Source: Geobacter sp. UBA6802 (lineage in GTDB: Bacteria > Desulfobacterota > Desulfuromonadia > Geobacterales > Pseudopelobacteraceae). Taken from it: 14,413 nt of DNA. The DNA is taken from NCBI GenBank assembly GCA_002452325.1, contig DKFG01000236.1:1-14413 (forward strand). The letters are read 5' to 3'. Numbering within the stretch: the stretch's first letter is position 1; each line of letters begins with the position of its first letter. The translations under genes were made by a program, and so were the position numbers. This document shows positions 7,791 to 13,520 of this stretch, in pieces. Below the pieces are notes generated by a model. The model was not told the origin of the DNA. It did no database searches and was given only the letters and a program-made list of their open reading frames with translations.

Positions 7791-9704
7791 TCAAGCCTCG
7801 GCGAACGTCACGAACTGATCGCGCACCAGCTTGCGCCACATGCGCATCACCTTGTCGAAACTCAACGGGTAACGGGCGGCGGCAGCAGGGTCGTCTGGAT
7901 TTGACTTTGCCAGGGTCTCCCAGAGAGTTTCCGGGCCGTAAAGCGCATCGTCCTGCGCCTGACTGGCTTCATTGATCTGAGCAGCGAAACTCTTGCCGTT
8001 ACGGTCAATACGCTCGGCGCCGCAGGCCCAAGCCAGCGCCCACAGCAGTCCTTCCAGCTTCGACCGGGAGCCGTGCAATTTCGGCAGGAACTTCTGAACG
8101 ACAACGGCATCCATGGCGCTGTCAAACCAGTCGAGGCTCCCCTCGGGGTATCCGCCGAGCTGATTGTAGAAATGAATGAAACGGGCCGCTTCGTAGCTGG
8201 TACGATAGCCGAATTCGGCGTTATGCTCCCGCAGCAGATTGAAAAACAGCAGCATCTCCCGTTCATAGCTTTCCTTGGCGGCTGCAGGCACTTCCCGTCC
8301 CTTGTCGGCGGCGGCTTCAACAAATCCGCTGCCGAAAGCGGCACCTTTCCCGTCCAGCTCTTCAAGCCTGGGAGCCTTGGGCGAGCTGAGAAACGACTGG
8401 AGGCCGTCCGGCTCCAGCCTGAACTCGATGACATTGGCGCGATCCAGCACTTTGGGAGAGAACATATAGGTGGTCTCATCGACATTCACCGTGCCGATGA
8501 TGAACAGGTTCTCCGGCAGGCGCAGCTTGCGATCTAAGTCCACACCAGCTATTTTGCGTACACCGCCTTCATACAACGGGATCTCCTCACCCGACTCGAT
8601 GGCCGAGAGGATGTCTGCAAAATACCGCTCCACATGGGAAAGGTTCATCTCGTCCAGGATCAGAAAATGTGGTACAGTCAAATAATCACGCTCAAGGGCA
8701 TGGCGCACAAGCTCCAAAGCGGGTTTGGTTACATAAGTTTCACTGTCAAGGCCGTTCGGATAGCCGATGATATTCTCATTGCCGGTCCAGTCGGCGCCGA
8801 CCGGTACAAGAGCATAATGATCTTGATTAGGAGTGATCCATCTGGAAAATGCTTGGGCAATTTTTGTTTTGCCGGAACCCGCTAAACCGGAAAGTACCAG
8901 AAAGCGTTTTGATAGTAATGAAGATAAAGTTCTATGAATAACTGAACTTGAAAAGCTGAGATTTGCAGCATTCAAATCGAATTTAAATTTCTCACCGCAG
9001 CCATTGACCGTCTTGTTAACCACTTGTCCATCAACAACCAATTTAGACAGCGTTTCCTCGTAACAAGCCGAATCGTCAAATTCGAATGATTCATGGTCTA
9101 TCTTTTCAGTGAAAAAAGAGCTTAATTCACTGGTAAAAAGTGAATTAAGCTCTTTTTTTAACGTTTCAACGAAAGTGCTGGATGGGGTCAGAATAGGATT
9201 CGACTTTATCAAAAAAATAGCTAGATGAGTAAATGGACTAACACTTTTTCTTCCCTCAAAAAATTTGTCGAGGTTGATTTTCCATTTAGTGTGTTTTTTG
9301 ATACTCCAATGACCTGTACCGACCCCTATTCTTAAAATGGGGGCTGGTCTAGAAGGATAATCGTCGCCTTTAGTTGAGTTCGCCTGTTTTAGTTGTGCTG
9401 TAAGAAAATCGTTACCGATCCTAGCGGTACCATGTCTTGCCCTGTCGTTTATTTCCCCTAAATTGCACACTTCTGTTGAGTCTGATAACTTTGCAATGTA
9501 GTCATAGTATTCTATAAGCTTTTTTCGATTGTCAGCACTACCTGGAGAAAAATCGATTTCTTCTCGATTCAACTCCTTGCACAGCATATCAAAAGCGAGA
9601 AATCTGAACAAAGTGGTTGTTCTTTCCATACCTGTTTTGCTGTGCGGAACCTCTTCCTTCAATAAATTGAAAGAGGCATTCAATAATTTTCCGGAAACGT
9701 ACAT
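7791..9704 (-). CDS. McrB-like AAA+ ATPase/GTPase of an NTP-dependent restriction system
   Basis: A 637-residue McrB-type AAA+ motor. Walker A GLAGSGKT lies at 273-280, Walker B ILDEMN at 349-354, the McrB-family GTVNVDE sensor at 404-410 and a conserved LDRAN arginine at about 421-424. Residues 1 to about 255 match no domain I recognise; by analogy with McrB and R1.LlaJI they should read the DNA target. I start at the ATG at 9704 because AGGAG (9716-9712) lies 7 nt upstream and overlaps the methyltransferase stop; an in-frame start at 9740 would lie inside the methyltransferase gene without a ribosome site. The gene is a composition mosaic: the N-terminal coding half is about 32-43% GC and the C-terminal part about 55-58%, changing at roughly 8640-8890. 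It also contains a 20-bp inverted repeat at 9112-9158. Confidence 0.9.
   Translation of the reverse strand: MYVSGKLLNASFNLLKEEVPHSKTGMERTTTLFRFLAFDMLCKELNREEIDFSPGSADNRKKLIEYYDYIAKLSDSTEVCNLGEINDRARHGTARIGNDFLTAQLKQANSTKGDDYPSRPAPILRIGVGTGHWSIKKHTKWKINLDKFFEGRKSVSPFTHLAIFLIKSNPILTPSSTFVETLKKELNSLFTSELSSFFTEKIDHESFEFDDSACYEETLSKLVVDGQVVNKTVNGCGEKFKFDLNAANLSFSSSVIHRTLSSLLSKRFLVLSGLAGSGKTKIAQAFSRWITPNQDHYALVPVGADWTGNENIIGYPNGLDSETYVTKPALELVRHALERDYLTVPHFLILDEMNLSHVERYFADILSAIESGEEIPLYEGGVRKIAGVDLDRKLRLPENLFIIGTVNVDETTYMFSPKVLDRANVIEFRLEPDGLQSFLSSPKAPRLEELDGKGAAFGSGFVEAAADKGREVPAAAKESYEREMLLFFNLLREHNAEFGYRTSYEAARFIHFYNQLGGYPEGSLDWFDSAMDAVVVQKFLPKLHGSRSKLEGLLWALAWACGAERIDRNGKSFAAQINEASQAQDDALYGPETLWETLAKSNPDDPAAAARYPLSFDKVMRMWRKLVRDQFVTFAEA
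9112..9158. repeat. Perfect 20-bp inverted repeat with terminator layout inside the McrB-like gene
   Basis: Arms at 9112-9131 and 9139-9158 are exact reverse complements, with a 7-nt loop (GGTAAAA on the + strand). The core stem is GAGCTTAATTCACT, flanked by six A on one side and six to seven T on the other. In mRNA of the minus-strand gene this gives an A-run, a 14-bp stem and a U-run, the shape of an intrinsic terminator. It lies about 546 nt into the coding sequence, covers residues about 183-198, and the frame stays open through it. The stem is AT-rich, so termination strength is uncertain. Confidence 0.9.
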
Positions 9705-9711
9705 GATTTGT

Positions 9712-9716
9712 CTCCT
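9712..9716 (-). promoter_or_regulatory. Ribosome binding site of the McrB-like gene, overlapping the methyltransferase stop codon
   Basis: AGGAG on the minus strand lies 7 nt before the ATG at 9704. The methyltransferase stop TAG (9717-9715) is its first part (TAGGAG), so ribosomes finishing the methyltransferase end on this site. It decides the start of the McrB-like gene and suggests coupled translation. Confidence 0.8.
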
Positions 9717-10857
9717 AAGAGTAGATAATTTCAGGATCACCCGGCCTTATTGGTTTTCCGGATTCAATTACCTGTTTATAACTTCTAGTCTGTTTAGGCC
9801 TAGACTTTCCATCTAGGCACGCAATGATTGATTTCGCTATTGCTTCAGCAAGAAGCGGAGGGACCGCATTACCAATCATCTGGTAGATGGATTTGACAGA
9901 TCTACCATCAAAAACGAAGTCATCGGGGAACGATTGAATTCTAGCAATTTCCCTCGCAGTGAAAGTTCTGTTCAGGGTCGGATGCCAAACTCCAGCATTT
10001 TCCGGCTTAAATGCGGCAGTAATAGTACCTGCTATTTCATCTCTACTAAATCGGCGGTAAAAATTCGGCCACCTATAACGGCTCATATTGTCATGAATGT
10101 ACTGTAGCCTAGAAGGCAATTTTTCATAAGGAATAGACTTCCAAGATCCACCTTCCGGTACCATTTCCCCGATAATATATGCTTGAGGGTTTAGTTGAAT
10201 TATATCTGCTTGGTTTGGAGCGTCTGCGGGTACATTGAGCAGTGAACCAAGAGTTAAATTTTTACCGGTAACTTTTTCAGGGAAATAATACGGTGACTGT
10301 ATGCTTTTTTTCTTGCTAACCATAACTACACGAAGCCTGTTTTGCGGAACACCGTAGTCTGCGGCATTTATTAAAGCAAGGTGGACTTCGTACCCAAGTT
10401 CAATTAAGGAGTCACCTATTTCTTCGAAAAGTTTTTTATGCGAGCCTTTGATTGACAAGAAGCCCCTCACGTTCTCGAACACCGCAAAATCTGGACTATA
10501 TTTTTCTATGTAATCTAGGCAGTACTGATACAGCCTGCCCCTTGAATCTTGTAGACCAGCTCTTTGTCCGGCATTTGAATACGCCTGACATGGAAACCCG
10601 CCAATAAGCACATTTATACGTTCCTCATCGCTAATAGAGGGTGGAGCGACTTCTTTGATATCGCCATGACAGAAAACATCTTTTCCTGTTAATTTAGTAA
10701 AATTTCTCTTGTAGGTTCTTTCGCAGTCTATGTTGTTATCGTTTGACCAGATGATATCGAATCCTGCATTGTAAAATCCTAAATCCATTCCTCCACAACC
10801 ACAAAACATGCTGATTGCCTTTAGATTCATTTTTTTCTTTTTAGTCTTTGCAGTCAT
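9715..10857 (-). CDS. C5-cytosine-specific DNA methyltransferase
   Basis: Transfers a methyl group from S-adenosylmethionine to C5 of cytosine in a specific DNA site. The 380-residue product has the ordered motifs of the family: I FCGCGG at 18-23, IV GGFPCQ with catalytic Cys90, VI ENV at 128-130, VIII QNRLR at 172-176, a target-recognition region of modest size (about 180-260), and X IGNAVPP at 328-334. It looks complete. I chose the ATG at 10857 because AAAGGG lies 6 nt upstream and the ATG overlaps the vsr stop (ATGA); an in-frame ATG at 10881 would lie inside vsr. Just after the start are runs of A encoding KTKKKK. GC is low (about 30-45% by line) compared with the flanking housekeeping genes, a sign of transfer. 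With Vsr, the McrB-like motor and the nuclease it forms a likely restriction-modification operon. The target site cannot be read from the sequence. Confidence 0.96.
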   Translation of the reverse strand: MTAKTKKKKMNLKAISMFCGCGGMDLGFYNAGFDIIWSNDNNIDCERTYKRNFTKLTGKDVFCHGDIKEVAPPSISDEERINVLIGGFPCQAYSNAGQRAGLQDSRGRLYQYCLDYIEKYSPDFAVFENVRGFLSIKGSHKKLFEEIGDSLIELGYEVHLALINAADYGVPQNRLRVVMVSKKKSIQSPYYFPEKVTGKNLTLGSLLNVPADAPNQADIIQLNPQAYIIGEMVPEGGSWKSIPYEKLPSRLQYIHDNMSRYRWPNFYRRFSRDEIAGTITAAFKPENAGVWHPTLNRTFTAREIARIQSFPDDFVFDGRSVKSIYQMIGNAVPPLLAEAIAKSIIACLDGKSRPKQTRSYKQVIESGKPIRPGDPEIIYS

Positions 10858-11333
10858 TTCGATCCCTTTATTGAGGTGCAATTTTTTAGTTCATTTACAA
10901 TTTCTGTCAGGAGCTTTATCTGACATTCCCATATGACTAAGACATGCCACCCAATTTTTAATAGCTCTAATCTAACCATTTGATCTCTAGCTTTATTTCG
11001 TTCAAATTTATTCTTCCAAAATTCAGTATTTGTCTTCGGCAATACAGAATGTTTACAGTCGGCATGGCCATGCCAGAAACAGCCATGAACAAAGATTGCT
11101 AGCCTGTATTTGGGCAATACAATATCTGGAGTACCAGGCAAATCTTTTCGATGTAGCCTAAATCTGAAACCTGCAGCGTGAAGCGCTGATCGTACCTGTA
11201 ATTCAGGGCCAGAATCTTCGTGACGGACTCTCGACATTATTTCACTTCGTTTTTCGGGAGAAAAAATATCCGTACGAGTTTGGGATTCGCTTGTAGGCCC
11301 TCGTTCGTCTTTTCGAGTAGTTATCTTTGGCAT
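10854..11333 (-). CDS. vsr: Very short patch repair (Vsr) mismatch endonuclease
   Basis: Vsr nicks 5' to the T of T:G mismatches that arise when 5-methylcytosine deaminates, and is usually encoded beside a C5 methyltransferase, as here. With an ATG start at 11333 the product has 159 residues; the family core starts about residue 22 (IFSPEKRSEIMSRVR). The catalytic Asp is in LPGTPDIV (D70, matching D51 of E. coli Vsr). The zinc-type motif GCFWHGHADC and the later WEC (C137) are present. The spacing between the two motif cysteines is one residue longer than in E. coli Vsr (GCFWHHHHC). A TTG start at 11348 is possible; neither start has a clear ribosome site. The stop overlaps the methyltransferase ATG. 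The gene is AT-rich like the methyltransferase. Confidence 0.94.
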   Translation of the reverse strand: MPKITTRKDERGPTSESQTRTDIFSPEKRSEIMSRVRHEDSGPELQVRSALHAAGFRFRLHRKDLPGTPDIVLPKYRLAIFVHGCFWHGHADCKHSVLPKTNTEFWKNKFERNKARDQMVRLELLKIGWHVLVIWECQIKLLTEIVNELKNCTSIKGSK

Positions 11334-11363
11334 TTTCGGTATGCCCAAATACGGTTAGCTCTA

Positions 11364-11549
11364 TCAATTAGAATCACGGCAGAGCTCAAGGTCTTCGATG
11401 TTGTACCGGTGGGTCGGCCTGATGTTCATGTCGACGATGCTCTCGACCAGAACCCTACCGCCGTCCGGATCTTCCAGCAGAATCATGCGGAGATCCTCAT
11501 CGCCTGCATCAACAACGTTTCTGAATTTTACGATATCGCCTTTTCTCAT
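11364..11549 (-). CDS. Small conserved-looking hypothetical protein, 61 residues
   Basis: A 61-residue acidic protein opening MRKGDIVKFRNVVD and containing LLEDPDGGRVLVESIVDM. The alternating pattern suggests a small all-beta fold, perhaps SH3-like. I believe I have seen similar stand-alone small proteins, but I know no function. The ATG at 11549 is preceded by GGGGGA, a fair ribosome site. It lies upstream of vsr with a gap of 15-30 bp depending on the vsr start, so it could lead the vsr-methyltransferase-McrB transcript. It follows the decayed frame at 11609-11842. Codon use looks like real coding sequence, with many in-frame G-starting codons. It could be an antitoxin-like or accessory factor, but nothing in the sequence shows that. 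Confidence 0.6.
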   Translation of the reverse strand: MRKGDIVKFRNVVDAGDEDLRMILLEDPDGGRVLVESIVDMNIRPTHRYNIEDLELCRDSN

Positions 11550-11608
11550 ACATCCCCCGGCCTCATGTATGCCAGGTTCGCCTCATCGATCAGCTATACG
11601 TATTCCTG

Positions 11609-11842
11609 CTATTCTCTGTTGAACTCCTCTTCAAAGCCTCTGACACCATCAAGGATCTGCTCGAACGGTGGAGACTCATCGAGAAACATGGCCGTCTGCA
11701 TCCACTCGTAATCCTGCTTCCATGCCTGCACGTCACCGGCTGCCTGATGATATCATTCCAACGATGTTGAGATAATCGGCAGATTGTGAGCGGCAACCGT
11801 GCAAGATGCCGTCAACTTGACGCCTTGACACGTCCACACTGG
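11609..11842 (-). pseudogene. Decayed gene remnant interrupted by an in-frame TGA
   Basis: One minus-strand frame reads as protein-like sequence on both sides of a single TGA at 11755-11753. Upstream of it is TASCTVAAHNLPIISTSLE; downstream comes a 47-residue stretch including WKQDYEWMQTAMFLDE, then PPFEQILDGVRGFEEEFN, to a TAG at 11611-11609. There is no plausible start codon with a ribosome site for the whole frame, and it directly follows the stop of the AlbA_2 gene. The C-terminal piece looks like the amphipathic, acidic tail of a small soluble protein. I cannot name the family. A longer open frame in another register (11590-11796) is rich in Arg, Ser and Cys and looks like a shadow. The remnant may be the former partner of the 61-residue gene that follows. 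Confidence 0.45.
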
Positions 11843-13180
11843 TTATTCCGGCTTGACAGCCTCCCAATACCCGCCTTTATCAGGCCCTATACGTTTAAGC
11901 AGACCTTCCGCTTTAAGATTGTTGATATTTTTCTTAACTGCACGATCCGTGATATGCAGGGTGTCTGCCATATCCTTAATCGTTGTATACGGATTGGAGA
12001 GTATCATGTCGAGAATTTTCTGTGAACTTTTCTGTGAACTTTTCAGACAACCGGTTCCCTGAAAAACACCGGCAGGCAATGCACCGGCTTTTCGCCTGAA
12101 GGTGACAATAAACTGTACCGTACCCACTTCTTCAAACTCGGTAGCAGGCTCACGCTCCAGAATCATTTTGATGCCACGACCCCACTTCTCAATACGATGA
12201 CTGCGCTGAAACAACTCGGCCAGCAATTCGTTACGACGGGCAGAAACCATCTTCTTTCTAATGCTGTCAATTGTTAGTCCGCCATACAGAATACCGGGGC
12301 TTCTTATCTCGACCCGATCCTTGAAAATGGCGATGTTGACAGAATCATGCTCACGGTAATCCCGGTGACAGAATGCATTGACAATCGCTTCACGGAACGC
12401 TTCACGGTCAATTTCAGGAACGTCCACCCGCAGCAGTCCATCCAGCCGCATACCGATGTTGATATGCTCCAGAACGTATTCTTCGGCCTTACTGATCAGG
12501 GCAAATACATCACCGTAGAAGTCTTTCATATCCAGCGTTATGGTCGTATCCAGCGTACCGAACACCGCACAGCGCAATCTGGCGCTGGCGAAGAACTTCT
12601 CCGGTTTGCGTGCAAAGCAGAGCACGGCGGCATTCAGCAGTCTGCCGTCTTTAACCAGATTCAGCTTTTCAAGAGAGTTGGGAATGGTGTCATATATCAG
12701 GCCGCTAAGCTTGAGGAAAGATTTGAGCTTACTGGCGCCGATATCATCAAAGGCAGCTTTTTCGCAGATCTCCGTGTCCCAGCGAAGCCGATCACGGTTC
12801 TTTTCCAGAATCAGCCGTTCGAGCTCTTTGGCGCTTAACTGCCGGTCTTCGTCACCAGTACGGATATATGCGCGACCATAAGCATAGTAGGGATGTTCAC
12901 TGCATTCAACCTGCACCCTGACGCAATGCTTATCATCAATGGTTACCTGTTCGACAACAGGATAGATCTTTGGCTCAATATGGTCGGCAACAGCTTTTGA
13001 AATGTCGCGCAGGGTCTTATCTGAAACCTGCTGCCCGACAACGGTGCCGTCACTCCTGATGCCGAACCAGAGCTCTCCCCGCTGATGCTTGTTCAGCATT
13101 GACACAAGAGAGATCAGCGCCTCCTTCAGTTCGGAGGTGGATTTCTTTAACTCAACGGTTTCAGTTTCCTGATAGTCCAT
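11843..13180 (-). CDS. AlbA_2 (Schlafen-like) / GHKL ATPase-like / winged-helix protein (COG2865 type)
   Basis: A 445-residue protein of the COG2865 group, often annotated as ATP-binding or RNA-binding transcriptional regulator. The AlbA_2 domain is at about residues 5-120: it starts with ETETVELKKS and has GELWFGIRSDGTVVG and later YIRTGDEDRQL. The middle has the HATPase_c_4 signs REAIVNAFCHRDY (about 263-275), VEIRSPG, and HRIEKWGRG (about 328-336). After a linker with two SSQK repeats (381-388), a winged-helix domain closes the protein (TIKDMADTLHITDRAVKKNI). The start is the ATG at 13180, where the conserved domain begins; a TTG at 13213 has no ribosome site. Such genes are frequent in accessory and defence islands; the in vivo role is not settled. 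GC is about 50%, between the host-like genes and the AT-rich cassette. Confidence 0.88.
   Translation of the reverse strand: MDYQETETVELKKSTSELKEALISLVSMLNKHQRGELWFGIRSDGTVVGQQVSDKTLRDISKAVADHIEPKIYPVVEQVTIDDKHCVRVQVECSEHPYYAYGRAYIRTGDEDRQLSAKELERLILEKNRDRLRWDTEICEKAAFDDIGASKLKSFLKLSGLIYDTIPNSLEKLNLVKDGRLLNAAVLCFARKPEKFFASARLRCAVFGTLDTTITLDMKDFYGDVFALISKAEEYVLEHINIGMRLDGLLRVDVPEIDREAFREAIVNAFCHRDYREHDSVNIAIFKDRVEIRSPGILYGGLTIDSIRKKMVSARRNELLAELFQRSHRIEKWGRGIKMILEREPATEFEEVGTVQFIVTFRRKAGALPAGVFQGTGCLKSSQKSSQKILDMILSNPYTTIKDMADTLHITDRAVKKNINNLKAEGLLKRIGPDKGGYWEAVKPE
12016..12039 (-). repeat. Two tandem 12-bp repeats encoding SSQK-SSQK
   Basis: The unit TTTTCTGTGAAC (+ strand) occurs twice in tandem at 12016-12027 and 12028-12039, followed by a partial third copy (TTTTCAGAC). 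Being a multiple of three, it adds or removes four residues (SSQK) in the linker before the winged-helix domain without breaking the frame, so its copy number could vary by slippage. Confidence 0.85.
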
Positions 13181-13207
13181 CACTATTTCTCGTGGATTCT
13201 GCAGATT

Positions 13208-13219
13208 GCGCAATTACGC
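13208..13219. promoter_or_regulatory. Short near-palindrome upstream of the AlbA_2 gene, possible operator
   Basis: GCGCAATTACGC is an inverted repeat with one mismatched pair, 28 bp before the ATG at 13180. The adjacent gene encodes a winged-helix protein, so autoregulation is conceivable. No convincing -10/-35 pair is visible; TTGAAA at 13236-13231 (minus strand), at the edge of the palindromic element, is the only -35-like match. Confidence 0.2.
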
Positions 13220-13231
13220 GACCAAGTCTGT

Positions 13232-13415
13232 TTCAACCCAGATTTTCCATTAGGACGCGAGATGCTGCCGAGATGGTTTGCGAGCAGATGTTCGTCAGTT
13301 TGACAAGCCAATAGCAGGGTCTATTGGCGCGGAAAACGGGCGGACAGATGCCGGAAAACATCCGGCAGGGCTCGCGTAGGCGCTGTGCGCCGCCTAATGG
13401 AATATCTGGGTTCAA
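13232..13415. mobile_element. MITE-like palindromic element with 23-bp terminal inverted repeats
   Basis: The 23-bp end at 13232-13254 (starting TTCAACCCAGAT, ending CCATTAGG) recurs inverted at 13393-13415 with 21 of 23 bases matching. Similarity extends inward: ACGCGAG follows the left end directly and, on the other strand, the right end after a 15-nt insertion that forms its own hairpin (GGCGC-TGT-GCGCC, 13379-13391). Near the centre is a perfect 8-bp stem, GCCAATAG/CTATTGGC (13307-13328), and beside it a 7-bp stem, TGCCGGA/TCCGGCA (13349-13367). There is no transposase; the only open frame across it is explained by the palindromic structure. No target-site duplication could be identified. 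It occupies most of the gap between the sec/TPR terminator and the AlbA_2 gene. An intergenic palindromic repeat or a structured RNA are alternatives. Confidence 0.6.
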
Positions 13416-13478
13416 CATAGTACGGAAAGGGATTGCATTCAGGCCGATACAATCAAGCCATTCTGTCTATTGTACAAA

Positions 13479-13509
13479 CAGAAATCCCCCGGCAAGCGGG
13501 GGATTTCTG
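13479..13509 (-). terminator. Intrinsic terminator of the secF-TPR operon
   Basis: A perfect 13-bp stem, CAGAAATCCCCCG (13479-13491) pairing with CGGGGGATTTCTG (13497-13509), with a 5-nt loop GCAAG. In the minus-strand direction it starts 11 nt after the TPR stop codon and is followed by TTTGT, a short U-rich tail. It separates the sec/TPR transcript from the accessory region. Confidence 0.8.
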
Positions 13510-13520
13510 AACCTTTCTGA

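Noticed and set aside
11364..11450. Possible promoter TTGAGC/TGATAG for vsr inside the small gene
   Set aside because: The -10 match is poor and it lies within coding sequence; not enough to call without start-site data.
11590..11796. 68-codon open frame between the AlbA_2 gene and the small protein
   Set aside because: Its translation is rich in Arg, Ser and Cys and lacks a ribosome site; the decayed frame in another register is more protein-like.
11810..11822. Palindrome CGTCAA-C-TTGACG after the AlbA_2 stop codon
   Set aside because: Too short for a terminator, no U-run follows, and no -10 element is found at a proper distance from TTGACG on either strand.
13379..13415. Resemblance of the hairpin plus flanking sequence to an integron attC site
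   Set aside because: No R', R'' or L'-type core sites or gene cassette arrangement, and no integrase; the matching inverted copy at 13232-13254 explains it better as an element end.
13233..13418. 61-codon open frame across the palindromic element
   Set aside because: It coincides with the terminal inverted repeats, has no ribosome site and its composition does not look like a protein; it is a by-product of the element.
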